Of a stretch of 64,000 bases of DNA, positions 16,710 to 24,093 are shown in pieces. The notes beneath the pieces are model-generated. The model was not told the DNA's origin, ran no database searches, and saw nothing but the letters and a program-made list of their open reading frames with translations. Source of the stretch: Clostridium carboxidivorans P7 (GTDB lineage Bacteria > Bacillota > Clostridia > Clostridiales > Clostridiaceae). A program made the translations under genes and the position numbers. Position 1 is the first letter of the stretch, and each line of letters starts with the position of its first letter. The stretch is from assembly GCF_001038625.1 (NCBI RefSeq), contig NZ_CP011803.1, positions 1,736,001-1,800,000 on the forward strand, in the 5' to 3' direction.

Positions 16710-16729
16710 ATCTTCACCTCTATCTAAGT

Positions 16730-17953
16730 TTACTTTAAATTATCATAAATAATATCTCCAATATATTTATAACCTTTATCACTTGAATGTGCAGTATTTG
16801 TTCCACTAGCTCCTGAATAATCATTAATTGCCATTCCAAATAATCCTGCTTTCTGTGCAGTAGCATAATCCTTGAAATAAGCTTTATAGATATCTATAAG
16901 TCCTGTATTATAAGCATCTGCTATTTCATATAATGCTGTTATATAAGCAGACCAGTTTGTTGTCCATAAATCTGTAGGTTTTTGATTTGCTATTATACAC
17001 ACATTACTTCCCCTTCCCTGCCAGTAGGTTACTATATCTATCATGCTTTCTTTATATTTTTCAACAGGAACATGATTTCCTGCATCATTAATACCAAAAG
17101 ATAAAAGCACTAAATCTGGCTCTTTTGAAGTATTCCAAATTTTTTTGCTTAAGTCTGTAGTAAAATAATTTGCTTGTTTACTTGAAATTGCCATCTTATC
17201 TATCTCTATACCTGTTTTACTTGACGAAGCAATTGCACCTTCTATAAAAACACTTGATGTTGTATTTGGTGTTATTATCAATTTATGAATGCCTTGTGAT
17301 AATCCATAATAAGAAGCTCTGTATGAAAAACTTGTTTCTTCACCTAAACAATTTATGGTATCTACTCTTTTATCATCAATTGTTATAAGAGCTGTTCCTC
17401 CATCCTTTCTCTTAGAATATAGTAAATCTAAATCTGTTCCAGTAAAAGTTAAGATTGCAGGTGAACTACTTTTATTAGATGTTCCATAGCATCCACCAAA
17501 ACCTCCTACATTAGACATAAAAGTATTAGAGGCCCCTGGCACACTCCATTCTTTTCCTAATGTCCATCTTGGTTTGGTACCAGAAGACAGAGCACCTTCA
17601 TAAATACTAATAAAACCTTCTCCAGCATTTCCAAATTGTTTTTGTAATGATGATTTCATTATACCAACCCAGGACTTATTTACCTCATCACTGGAATATT
17701 CTCCTCTCATACTGGATTCACCTATACAATATATTCTTATCTTCTGTGTATTTGAATTTTTTAATTTACCTTTATATTTTGATAAACCATTATTTATATT
17801 GTATCCATATTTTTTATAAGGTGATTCTTCTTCAATTACTTTAGTATTTTGTTTAACTTTTTTTGATAAATTAGTTTTTATTCTTATATTTATAAAAATG
17901 CTTATAAAAAATATAAATACAATTGAAATAATAATCAGTAATGATTTCTTCAA
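16730..17953 (-). CDS. Membrane-anchored SGNH/GDSL-type hydrolase
   Basis: About 407 residues. An N-terminal hydrophobic helix (SLLIIISIVFIFFISIFIN) anchors it to the membrane with the enzyme outside. The SGNH blocks are visible: IRIYCIGESSMRGEYS (block I, with GES in place of GDS), LSFGINDAGN (block III) and a C-terminal SSDKGYKYIGD (block V with histidine replaced or shifted; TAHSSDKGY supplies a histidine). The middle resembles the beta-sandwich of two-domain carbohydrate esterases (CE2-like). It probably deacetylates wall or extracellular polysaccharide. I chose TTG at 17953 because AAGGGGTG lies six bases upstream; GTG at 17962 overlaps that site. Confidence 0.72.
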   Translation of the reverse strand: MKKSLLIIISIVFIFFISIFINIRIKTNLSKKVKQNTKVIEEESPYKKYGYNINNGLSKYKGKLKNSNTQKIRIYCIGESSMRGEYSSDEVNKSWVGIMKSSLQKQFGNAGEGFISIYEGALSSGTKPRWTLGKEWSVPGASNTFMSNVGGFGGCYGTSNKSSSPAILTFTGTDLDLLYSKRKDGGTALITIDDKRVDTINCLGEETSFSYRASYYGLSQGIHKLIITPNTTSSVFIEGAIASSSKTGIEIDKMAISSKQANYFTTDLSKKIWNTSKEPDLVLLSFGINDAGNHVPVEKYKESMIDIVTYWQGRGSNVCIIANQKPTDLWTTNWSAYITALYEIADAYNTGLIDIYKAYFKDYATAQKAGLFGMAINDYSGASGTNTAHSSDKGYKYIGDIIYDNLK

Positions 17954-18064
17954 ATTCAGCACCCCTTATGAATTCCAATGACTTCCTTTAATGTATTTGT
18001 TTGAATTTCTAAATCTTTATATACTTTAATATGTCTAAAAGCTTTAAATTAAATGCATGACAAT

Positions 18065-18130
18065 AATAAATTGTAAAATAAAAAACTACTTAGTACGCGT
18101 ACTAAGTAGTTTTTTATTTTACAATTTATT
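18065..18130. terminator. 66-bp perfect palindrome, terminator of the oxidoreductase operon
   Basis: The sequence is perfectly self-complementary from 18065 to 18130, centred on TAGTACG/CGTACTA at 18097/18098, with no loop bases. The last coding triplet of the gamma-subunit gene (stop at 18126-18128) lies inside it. On the minus strand the central stem is followed by a T-rich arm, as in a terminator, and it works equally on the plus strand. A 33-bp arm is far longer than usual. Confidence 0.9.
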
Positions 18131-18656
18131 TTACAAAATCTATTCCTTTTTGAATAGCATTTTTATTTGATTCGAAGAATTTTTCTTTTCCATGTGCTTT
18201 TAGTGAATCTAGTAAAGCTTCTATGGAAACTATTCCTGTTTCCTTTACTAGTGCTCCTAAAAGTATCATGTTTGCTATTTTTTTACTTCCTATTTCTTCT
18301 GCTATTGTTTGTGCTGGTATTGATATTACCTTTACATCTTTTCTCTTTGGAACTATATCTACCAAATCCGAATCCATTATTATGACGCCATTTGGCTCTA
18401 TAATATCTTCAAATTTTTCTAGAGAAGGTCTGTTCATTACAACTATTGTATCAGCTTTTGTTACTATTGGTGAGCCTATTGCTTCATCTGTTAGTATTAC
18501 TGAACAGTTAGCTGTTCCTCCTCTCATTTCTGGTCCATATGATGGTAACCATGAAACATTTAAATTAGCATCCATTCCTGCATATGCTAGGAATTTACCC
18601 ATTGATAATATACCCTGTCCGCCGAATCCAGCGAAGATTATTTGTTGTGATGCCAT
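18126..18656 (-). CDS. 2-oxoacid:ferredoxin oxidoreductase, gamma subunit
   Basis: A 176-residue catalytic-gamma subunit. FAGFGGQGILSMGKFLAYAGM is the typical N-terminus, and SWLPSYGPEMRGGTANCSVILTDEAIGSP is the strongly conserved CoA-side segment. It joins the alpha, beta and ferredoxin subunits encoded just upstream in the same operon, oxidising a 2-oxoacid with CoA. It starts two bases after the beta-subunit stop, with GAGGAGGCG at the end of the beta gene. The stop codon is embedded in the long palindromic terminator. Confidence 0.94.
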   Translation of the reverse strand: MASQQIIFAGFGGQGILSMGKFLAYAGMDANLNVSWLPSYGPEMRGGTANCSVILTDEAIGSPIVTKADTIVVMNRPSLEKFEDIIEPNGVIIMDSDLVDIVPKRKDVKVISIPAQTIAEEIGSKKIANMILLGALVKETGIVSIEALLDSLKAHGKEKFFESNKNAIQKGIDFVK

Positions 18657-18658
18657 TT

Positions 18659-19408
18659 TTATTTCGCCTCCTCAGTATTATCCTTCTTAACTCCTAGTGG
18701 ATAATATGGAATCATATTTTCCTTTAACCATTTCATTGCTTCTGAAGGTGATAATCCCCAGTTAGTTGGACAGATTGATAATACTTCTATTAGTGAGAAG
18801 CCTTTTCCTTCTAACTGATTTTGGAATGCCTTTTTTATGGCTTTTTTTGCTTTTATTATATTTGGAACTGAGTCTACAGATACTCTTTCTACATAACATG
18901 CTCCTGTTAATGTTGAAATCATTTCTGAAACTCTTATTGGATATCCTGCTATTTTAGGATCTCTTCCATATGGTGTTGTTTCTGTTACTTGTCCTGGCAG
19001 TGTTGTTGGTGCCATCTGTCCGCCTGTCATACCATATATACAGTTGTTTACAAATATTCCTGTTATATTTTCTCCTCTTGTTGCTGCATGGACAATTTCT
19101 GCTGTTCCTATTGCTGCAAGATCTCCATCTCCCTGATATGTAAATACTACTTTATCAGGATTTGTTCTCTTTATTCCTGTTGCACAGGCTGGCGCCCTTC
19201 CATGTGCAGCTTCAAACATATCACATGCAAAATAGTTATATGCTAAAACTGAACATCCTACTGGAGCTACCCCTATTGTTTTATCTAATATGCCAAGTTC
19301 ATCTATAACTTCAGCAACTAATTTGTGAATTATACCATGTGTACATCCTGGACAATAATGTGTAGGCACATCTAATAATGCCTTTGGATTTTCATATACT
19401 ATTGCCAT
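18659..19408 (-). CDS. 2-oxoacid:ferredoxin oxidoreductase, beta (TPP) subunit
   Basis: A 249-residue thiamine-diphosphate-binding subunit. It has HYCPGCTHGIIHKL (cluster/TPP region), GDGDLAAIGTAEIVHAA (TPP-binding GDG motif) and NNCIYGMTGGQMAPTT. Its start overlaps the alpha-subunit stop as TAATG at 19406-19410, showing tight translational coupling. Whether the enzyme prefers 2-ketoisovalerate or 2-oxoglutarate is decided by context; the alpha subunit points to the branched-chain (Vor) type. Confidence 0.95.
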   Translation of the reverse strand: MAIVYENPKALLDVPTHYCPGCTHGIIHKLVAEVIDELGILDKTIGVAPVGCSVLAYNYFACDMFEAAHGRAPACATGIKRTNPDKVVFTYQGDGDLAAIGTAEIVHAATRGENITGIFVNNCIYGMTGGQMAPTTLPGQVTETTPYGRDPKIAGYPIRVSEMISTLTGACYVERVSVDSVPNIIKAKKAIKKAFQNQLEGKGFSLIEVLSICPTNWGLSPSEAMKWLKENMIPYYPLGVKKDNTEEAK

Positions 19409-20478
19409 TATTTTGCACCCCCTACTATGGTTTTTACTTTCTCAAGAATGTCTGTAGGATCTGGAACCATTCCTCCTGATCTTCCATAGAAATCTACAGG
19501 TTTTCTTCCATTAGATGCTAGTCTTACATCTTCAACCATCTGTCCACAGCTCATTTCTACTGATAGATATCCATGTTTAGTATTACCTACAGTCTTTTCA
19601 AATGCTTCAAATGGGAAAGGCCATAAAGTTATTGGTCTTATTAATCCTACTTTTATTCCTTCCTTTGCAGCCATCTTTATTACATTTTTGCATATTCTTG
19701 AAGTTGTTCCATATGCAACTAGTACTAAATCTGTTTCTCCTTCACAGTTAAACATTTCATATCTAACTTCATTTTCTTCTATTGTTTTATATTTAGCTTG
19801 AAGCTTTTCATTGTGCTTTTCTAATGTTTCTGGCTCCAAAAATAATGAATTTATTATATTATGCTCTTTTCTTCCATTCAATCCATTGGCAGCCCAGTCT
19901 TTTTCTGGAAGCTTCTTTGCTGGTCTTTCCTTGAATTCTACTGGTTCCATCATTTGACCAAGCATTCCATCTCCCATTACCATACAAGGTGTTCTGTACA
20001 TATCTGCTGTATCAAAGGCATCTTGAATTAAGTCAACCATTTCCTGTATTGATGCTGGTGCAAATATTGGCATTCTATAATCTCCATGTCCGCCGCCTTT
20101 TGTTGCTTGAAAATAATCTGACTGAGCTGGCTGGATACTTCCAAGTCCAGGACCTCCTCTAACTATATCTACTATAACGCAAGGTAGTTCTGCACCTGCT
20201 ATATATGATATGCCTTCTGCTTTTAAGCTTATTCCAGGTGAACTTGATGATGTCATAGACCTAACTCCGGTACCTGCTGCTCCATAAACCATATTTATTG
20301 CAGCAACTTCACTTTCAGCTTGTATAAATACTCTTCCTATTTTAGGCATTTTTCTTGACATATAAGCTGCAACTTCTGTTTGAGGAGTAATTGGATAACC
20401 AAAGAAGGCTTGACAATTTGCTCTTATGGCAGCTTCACCAATGGCTTCATTACCTTTTATTAATACTTTTTCTCCCAC
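19408..20478 (-). CDS. vorB: 2-oxoacid:ferredoxin oxidoreductase alpha subunit, VorB type
   Basis: A 356-residue alpha subunit, closest in pattern to VorB, the 2-ketoisovalerate (3-methyl-2-oxobutanoate) enzyme: KGNEAIGEAAIRANCQAFFGYPITPQTE, QAESEVAAINMVYGAAGTGVRSMTSSSSPG, GGPGLGSIQPAQSDYFQATKGGGHGDYR, DGMLGQMMEPVEF. It oxidises branched-chain 2-oxoacids to acyl-CoA with reduced ferredoxin, or runs in reverse. An in-frame ATG at 20505 exists, but the AAGGAGGG site points to GTG 20478, which gives the normal N-terminus. Thirteen bases separate it from the ferredoxin gene. Confidence 0.92.
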   Translation of the reverse strand: MGEKVLIKGNEAIGEAAIRANCQAFFGYPITPQTEVAAYMSRKMPKIGRVFIQAESEVAAINMVYGAAGTGVRSMTSSSSPGISLKAEGISYIAGAELPCVIVDIVRGGPGLGSIQPAQSDYFQATKGGGHGDYRMPIFAPASIQEMVDLIQDAFDTADMYRTPCMVMGDGMLGQMMEPVEFKERPAKKLPEKDWAANGLNGRKEHNIINSLFLEPETLEKHNEKLQAKYKTIEENEVRYEMFNCEGETDLVLVAYGTTSRICKNVIKMAAKEGIKVGLIRPITLWPFPFEAFEKTVGNTKHGYLSVEMSCGQMVEDVRLASNGRKPVDFYGRSGGMVPDPTDILEKVKTIVGGAK

Positions 20479-20491
20479 AAAGAATCCCTCC

Positions 20492-20704
20492 TTATTCCTT
20501 TTCAACTGTTATTACGCAGTCAGGACATATTTTTCCACAGGATGCGCAAGCAACACATTCCTTCATTTTTTCTTCTGTAACAGTAGCTGGATGATATCCT
20601 TTTGCATTCAGTCTATCTGCAAAGCTTATTATTTTTTTAGGACATGCTTCTATACAGTGTCCACAACCCTTGCATCTTTCTTCTCTAAAAGTTACCTTTG
20701 CCAT
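20492..20704 (-). CDS. 2x[4Fe-4S] ferredoxin-type (delta) subunit
   Basis: A 70-residue protein with two cluster motifs, CKGCGHCIEACPK (from residue 11) and CVACASCGKICPDC near the C-terminus. It is the electron-transfer delta subunit of the adjacent 2-oxoacid oxidoreductase and first of its four genes. AAGGAGGGAAC precedes the ATG. It is preceded by 115 bases and then the P-loop ATPase gene on the same strand, probably the same operon. Confidence 0.94.
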   Translation of the reverse strand: MAKVTFREERCKGCGHCIEACPKKIISFADRLNAKGYHPATVTEEKMKECVACASCGKICPDCVITVEKE

Positions 20705-20819
20705 AAGAAAGTTCCCTCCTTAAATTTTGGTAGTTTAAAACTTTTCTTAAATATTATTTTTATAAAGTAATTGAATTTATATTTATATGAATTTTATTGA
20801 TAACTAATTATTATAGTTC

Positions 20820-21482
20820 TTACCTCCAGGGTGGTTTCATGTATATATCTATTGAAAATACTTCACCTTTAACTTTATTTTTTACTTCTTCTACTAAATC
20901 TTTTCTACATACTGTATATTTATATGGTATATTTAATTTTTCACTTAATTTTGTAACTTCTTTATCTCCTCTTAATATGTCTTCCACCTTTGTTTCATAA
21001 GACATATTAGTATTAGATATTAAGTGAGTTACTTTTAACCTGGAAACCTTTTCAACCGAATGTAAAAATTCCTCTGTTTCATTACTGTTAGAGGTCAAAA
21101 TTCTGTTATTATTTACTACAAAGTACATATCATAAGGTTCTTCTTTGAAGTATTTATTATATTGTCCAAGAACAATAGCTCCTTGATCATCTCCACCTAT
21201 ATCCATAACTACTTCATAGCTTTTATCATTAAATATAGCTAAAACTTCAGCTGGAACTACTGCTAGTTCTGCATTAGAAAGACTAGGATCTGATGATATT
21301 ACTCTAATACCATTTTCTTCGAGATATTTTCTTAAGTCCCTTGTGCAAAAATAAGGATTTACAATATCAATATCTACAATTGCAACTTTTTTACCCTGTT
21401 TAGCTAAACTCAATGCATAATTTATTGATATTTCTGTTTTCCCACTTCCAAAATGTCCTGTAAAAATTCTAATCCTACTCAT
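20820..21482 (-). CDS. ParA/MinD-like P-loop ATPase upstream of the 2-oxoacid oxidoreductase
   Basis: A 220-residue deviant-Walker-type NTPase: FTGHFGSGKTEISINYAL (Walker A), KKVAIVDIDIVNPYFCTRD (switch), EVVMDIGGDDQGAIVLGQ (Walker B/A'). Its C-terminus ends YMKPPWR. ParA-like ATPases of this size next to 2-oxoacid oxidoreductases might help cluster insertion or assembly, but that is inference from position. AGGAGGTGG precedes the ATG at 21482. The gene heads the operon and faces the marR gene across the operator region 21565-21627. Confidence 0.8.
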   Translation of the reverse strand: MSRIRIFTGHFGSGKTEISINYALSLAKQGKKVAIVDIDIVNPYFCTRDLRKYLEENGIRVISSDPSLSNAELAVVPAEVLAIFNDKSYEVVMDIGGDDQGAIVLGQYNKYFKEEPYDMYFVVNNNRILTSNSNETEEFLHSVEKVSRLKVTHLISNTNMSYETKVEDILRGDKEVTKLSEKLNIPYKYTVCRKDLVEEVKNKVKGEVFSIDIYMKPPWR

Positions 21483-21564
21483 AATACCACCTCCTGTGAA
21501 TATCCATTATAGAATTTAGTATTAAACTTAAATAAGTTTTTTATTAAAACGTTATCATTAATAC

Positions 21565-21627
21565 GTCAACTTAATTGACCTATTATCATGATATCATACT
21601 GTAATAATATATGTCAATAATGTTGAC
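21565..21627. promoter_or_regulatory. Two GTCAA-N5-TTGAC operators between vor operon and marR
   Basis: GTCAACTTAATTGAC (21565-21579) and GTCAATAATGTTGAC (21613-21627) are two near-palindromes with identical GTCAA/TTGAC arms and a 5-bp spacer, 48 bp apart centre to centre. They lie in the region between the divergent ATPase/vor operon (start 21482) and marR (start 21722). Palindromes of this size beside a marR gene are normally its own binding sites, so MarR probably controls itself and the vor operon. Confidence 0.72.
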
Positions 21628-21721
21628 CAATTTATTTTATAAATCACTCTGGAAATATACCCAAGTAAATGATAAAATTAAAGCAAAATAATTAGTAGGA
21701 ATACTGAAAGGAAGATTATAT

Positions 21722-22192
21722 ATGACTGTAGAAACTGAAAAGAAACTAGATGATATAAAAGCCTTATTTTACTTTGCGTACAAAACATTTACTGAAGAAC
21801 CAGATCATATGTTGGTTAAATACGGAATTCAACGTATGCACCATCGCATACTTTATTTCGTTGCACGCTTTCCAGGAATAAGCATAAATGAACTATTAAC
21901 ACTATTAGAAATAAGCAAACAAGCACTTAATAGTCCATTAAGAAAGCTCATTGAAAAAGGCTTTATTACCAGTGTACCTTCAAAACAAGACCTTCGTGTA
22001 AGACAACTTACTCTTACAAAAGAAGGTAAGGAACTAGAGAAAAAACTTTCTTATGTTCAAAGCAGAGTACTTAAAAATATTTTTAATGAGCTTGGAGAAG
22101 ACTGCCTTATTTCATGGATAAAGGTTATGGAAAAATTTGCTGCATCAAGGCCTGGAAATGACTTGTGGTGTAGTAAAAAAGGAATTGAATAA
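21722..22192 (+). CDS. MarR family transcriptional regulator
   Basis: A 156-residue winged-helix regulator: RMHHRILYFVARFPGISINELLTLLEISKQALNSPLRKLIEKGFITSVPSKQDLRVRQLTLTKEG carries the recognition helix and the wing (DLRVRQL). The N-terminal and C-terminal helices form the dimer domain. GAAAGGAAGAT precedes the ATG. It is divergent from the ATPase/2-oxoacid oxidoreductase operon with two palindromic sites between. Ligand unknown. Confidence 0.92.
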   Translation: MTVETEKKLDDIKALFYFAYKTFTEEPDHMLVKYGIQRMHHRILYFVARFPGISINELLTLLEISKQALNSPLRKLIEKGFITSVPSKQDLRVRQLTLTKEGKELEKKLSYVQSRVLKNIFNELGEDCLISWIKVMEKFAASRPGNDLWCSKKGIE

Positions 22193-22235
22193 TTCATGAA
22201 ATTTATAATAATCATATAAATTTTCCTTAAAAGTA

Positions 22236-22282
22236 AAAGATCCAATGTAAAATAATTTTCATTTATTTTACATTGGATCTTT
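22236..22282. terminator. Bidirectional terminator between marR and ECF gene
   Basis: A perfect 20-bp stem, AAAGATCCAATGTAAAATAA (22236-22255) with its complement at 22263-22282, and a 7-base loop, lies between convergent genes. Confidence 0.9.
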
Positions 22283-22292
22283 ATAATTACAC

Positions 22293-22793
22293 TTAAATTG
22301 TTGATTTTCTCAAATCTAATCTTAAGTTTTTCGCTAAAGCTTTAACTAAAGCAAATGCAATAATTCCATCCACCATATGGTGCAAGAATGATCCTACCCC
22401 TACTACTACAAGTACCTTGTACATAGTAAATCCGAATGGTATTACAGCTATTGCTTCTAAAATTGCATGTATAGGTGCTGTTATAATAACCACTTTACTG
22501 AAGGATACTCCCTTTCTTATAAGCAAAGCACCTGCTAATCCAACAAAAGTATGCATAAAAGCTCTTGCAGCCACAACTGCCGGTGCCGATACCAAAAATC
22601 CTAAGGCAGATCCAGCTCCCACCATAACTGCCGCAAAAGGTCCTAAAAGCATAGCTATAAATAATGGTACATGTGCTGCTAATGTAGCACTAAAAGGTCC
22701 TGCTTGAATTTTTAAAAATCCAAAAGTTAATGGAATTACAATGGCAAGTGCAGTCAAAAGACCTGCATAAGTAAGTTTCTTTATATTTTTCAT
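22293..22793 (-). CDS. ECF transporter S component-like membrane protein
   Basis: A 166-residue protein with five to six hydrophobic segments (LTYAGLLTALAIVIPLTFGF, FIAMLLGPFAAVMVGAGSALGFLV, and others). Short size, the N-terminal KLTYAGLLTALAI and the absence of an ATPase suggest the substrate-binding S component of an energy-coupling-factor vitamin importer; the shared AT module would be elsewhere. Substrate cannot be told and no riboswitch is seen in the leader. GGAGGTGTAAAG precedes the ATG at 22793. A TGTATA-N8-TATACA palindrome lies 29 bases upstream. Confidence 0.72.
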   Translation of the reverse strand: MKNIKKLTYAGLLTALAIVIPLTFGFLKIQAGPFSATLAAHVPLFIAMLLGPFAAVMVGAGSALGFLVSAPAVVAARAFMHTFVGLAGALLIRKGVSFSKVVIITAPIHAILEAIAVIPFGFTMYKVLVVVGVGSFLHHMVDGIIAFALVKALAKNLRLDLRKSTI

Positions 22794-23107
22794 TTTTACT
22801 TTACACCTCCAAGTTAACTATTGTATATACACAAGTATACAGTATATATTTGCACATGTAAATAGTTTAATTCTGCTTAATATGTAAATTCTCCTTAATT
22901 GTCAAGATTTATAGCCATTGATGTTGACAATAAACTTGTTATATATTAAAATTATATAACACACTGTATAGGTATAAATTAACATGGAACTTAAATACAT
23001 AAATGGTGTTTTATTTTACAAATATATAATTTGCATCTTATTTTATATATAAATGTTAAAAACCTTTAATTTATTAGTGGAATATTTTTAAAATAGGAGA
23101 TGATTTT
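22794..23107. other. 314-bp divergent intergenic region with operator-like repeats
   Basis: No gene is seen. It contains TGTATA-N8-TATACA (22822-22841) close to the ECF gene start, and ATTGTCAA (22898-22905) paired with TTGACAAT (22924-22931). The second arm overlaps a plus-strand promoter: TTGACA at 22924-22929, 17-bp spacer, TAAAAT at 22947-22952, reading toward the CC/Se gene. GTCAA/TTGAC half-sites are like those beside marR, but with a wider spacing. Confidence 0.6.
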
Positions 23108-23407
23108 ATGCTAAATATTGATGAAAAGGCTCTTAAATATGCTAAAGAAAATAAAGGATGTTTCGTTGTAAAAACTGTTTCTGCTTCTGGTGGATGCTGT
23201 GATATGGACGTTAAAAGTATTACTGTTGAATTTTTAAAGGACTTTAAAGGAAATAGTAACTACATTGTTCATGAATATGATAGCGTAAAAGTTTTTATAG
23301 AAAAGGGGTTAATATTAGAGGATAATATTCTTATTTACCACAAAATCAAGCTTCCGTTATTTGGTAATATATTTAGTAGTAAAGGAATATCCATTAAATA
23401 TATTTAA
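23108..23407 (+). CDS. CC/Se motif family protein (HesB-like)
   Basis: A 99-residue protein: KENKGCFVVKTVSASGGCC with adjacent cysteines 30 and 31, then DMDVKSITVEF and a C-terminal KGISIKYI. The Gly-Gly-Cys-Cys site is the place where relatives carry cysteine-selenocysteine, so this is the all-cysteine form of the CC/Se family, distantly like IscA/HesB. The function is not established, possibly redox or metal handling. AGGAGATGATTTT precedes the ATG. The first TTGACA promoter lies about 180 bases upstream. It ends in a strong hairpin. Confidence 0.8.
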   Translation: MLNIDEKALKYAKENKGCFVVKTVSASGGCCDMDVKSITVEFLKDFKGNSNYIVHEYDSVKVFIEKGLILEDNILIYHKIKLPLFGNIFSSKGISIKYI

Positions 23408-23459
23408 AAAACTGTTGAATTTTTTAATGTTAATACACTAAAAGATTCAACAGTTTTTT
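23406..23459. terminator. Bidirectional terminator between CC/Se gene and def
   Basis: AAAAAACTGTTGAAT (23406-23420) pairs exactly with ATTCAACAGTTTTTT (23445-23459), giving T-tracts on both strands between convergent genes. Confidence 0.9.
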
Positions 23460-23460
23460 C

Positions 23461-23931
23461 TTACTCTTCCTCTTGAATTCTATATATTTTTTTTGCTTTA
23501 TCAGTATATAAAATTCCGCTGAGATGATCTATTTCATGACAAAATGCTTTTGCCAAAAGTCCTTCTGCTGTATATTCTACATCTTCCCACTTTAATGATT
23601 TTCCTGCCACTATAACCTTTTTAGGTCTTACCACTATTCCTTCATAACCAGGGTAACTTAAGCACCCCTCCACACTATCTTCTTTTCCAATTTTCTTAAT
23701 AATTTTAGGATTTATAAGTAATATAGGCTCTGTTTTATCTCTAAGATCTATAAATATTACTTTTTTTAATACTCCTATTTGAGGAGCAGCTAGTCCAATT
23801 CCTGTACCATTATATAAACTATCTTTTAAATCTTCCACAAGGCCTAATAATTCTTCATCTACTTTTTCTACTCTTCTACTTGATCTTTTTAATATATTAT
23901 CTCCAAATTGCAATATTTGTTTTACTGCCAT
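23461..23931 (-). CDS. def: Peptide deformylase
   Basis: A 156-residue enzyme that removes the formyl group from nascent proteins. The three motifs are complete: GIGLAAPQIG, EGCLSYPG (metal-binding Cys) and HEIDHL (metal-binding His and catalytic Glu). A longer in-frame start exists at 23997, but GAGGGGTAAG before ATG 23931 and the MAVKQILQFGD start are typical, so the shorter form is chosen. It is separate from fmt/priA genes often found beside it. Confidence 0.96.
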   Translation of the reverse strand: MAVKQILQFGDNILKRSSRRVEKVDEELLGLVEDLKDSLYNGTGIGLAAPQIGVLKKVIFIDLRDKTEPILLINPKIIKKIGKEDSVEGCLSYPGYEGIVVRPKKVIVAGKSLKWEDVEYTAEGLLAKAFCHEIDHLSGILYTDKAKKIYRIQEEE

Positions 23932-24004
23932 AATCTTACCCCTCTTTAATATTTTCTTTTTAAAAATTATTTGATATTTAATGCAAATATTTATCACATC
24001 AAAT

Positions 24005-24036
24005 AAGAACTCCTGTATGTATTTACTGGAGTTCTT
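24005..24036. terminator. Hairpin between the radical SAM gene and def
   Basis: AAGAACTCC (24005-24013) pairs with GGAGTTCTT (24028-24036). It follows the radical SAM gene on the minus strand and precedes def; the U-tract is short, so it may be a weak terminator. Confidence 0.6.
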
Positions 24037-24093
24037 AAATATTCTGTTTTTATTAGTAAAATCATTCTAAAATTACTAAAAGTATCTTAAATA

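Noticed and set aside
20478..20505. Longer VorB starting at ATG 20505
   Set aside because: The extra nine residues lie over the AAGGAGGG ribosome site; GTG 20478 gives the normal N-terminus.
22294..22800. Vitamin riboswitch in front of the ECF S-component gene
   Set aside because: The leader is short and A+T-rich; I see no conserved FMN, THF, TPP or preQ1 core.
23461..23997. Longer peptide deformylase start at 23997
   Set aside because: The upstream 22 codons (MINICIKYQ and so on) are low-complexity and the ribosome site lies before ATG 23931.
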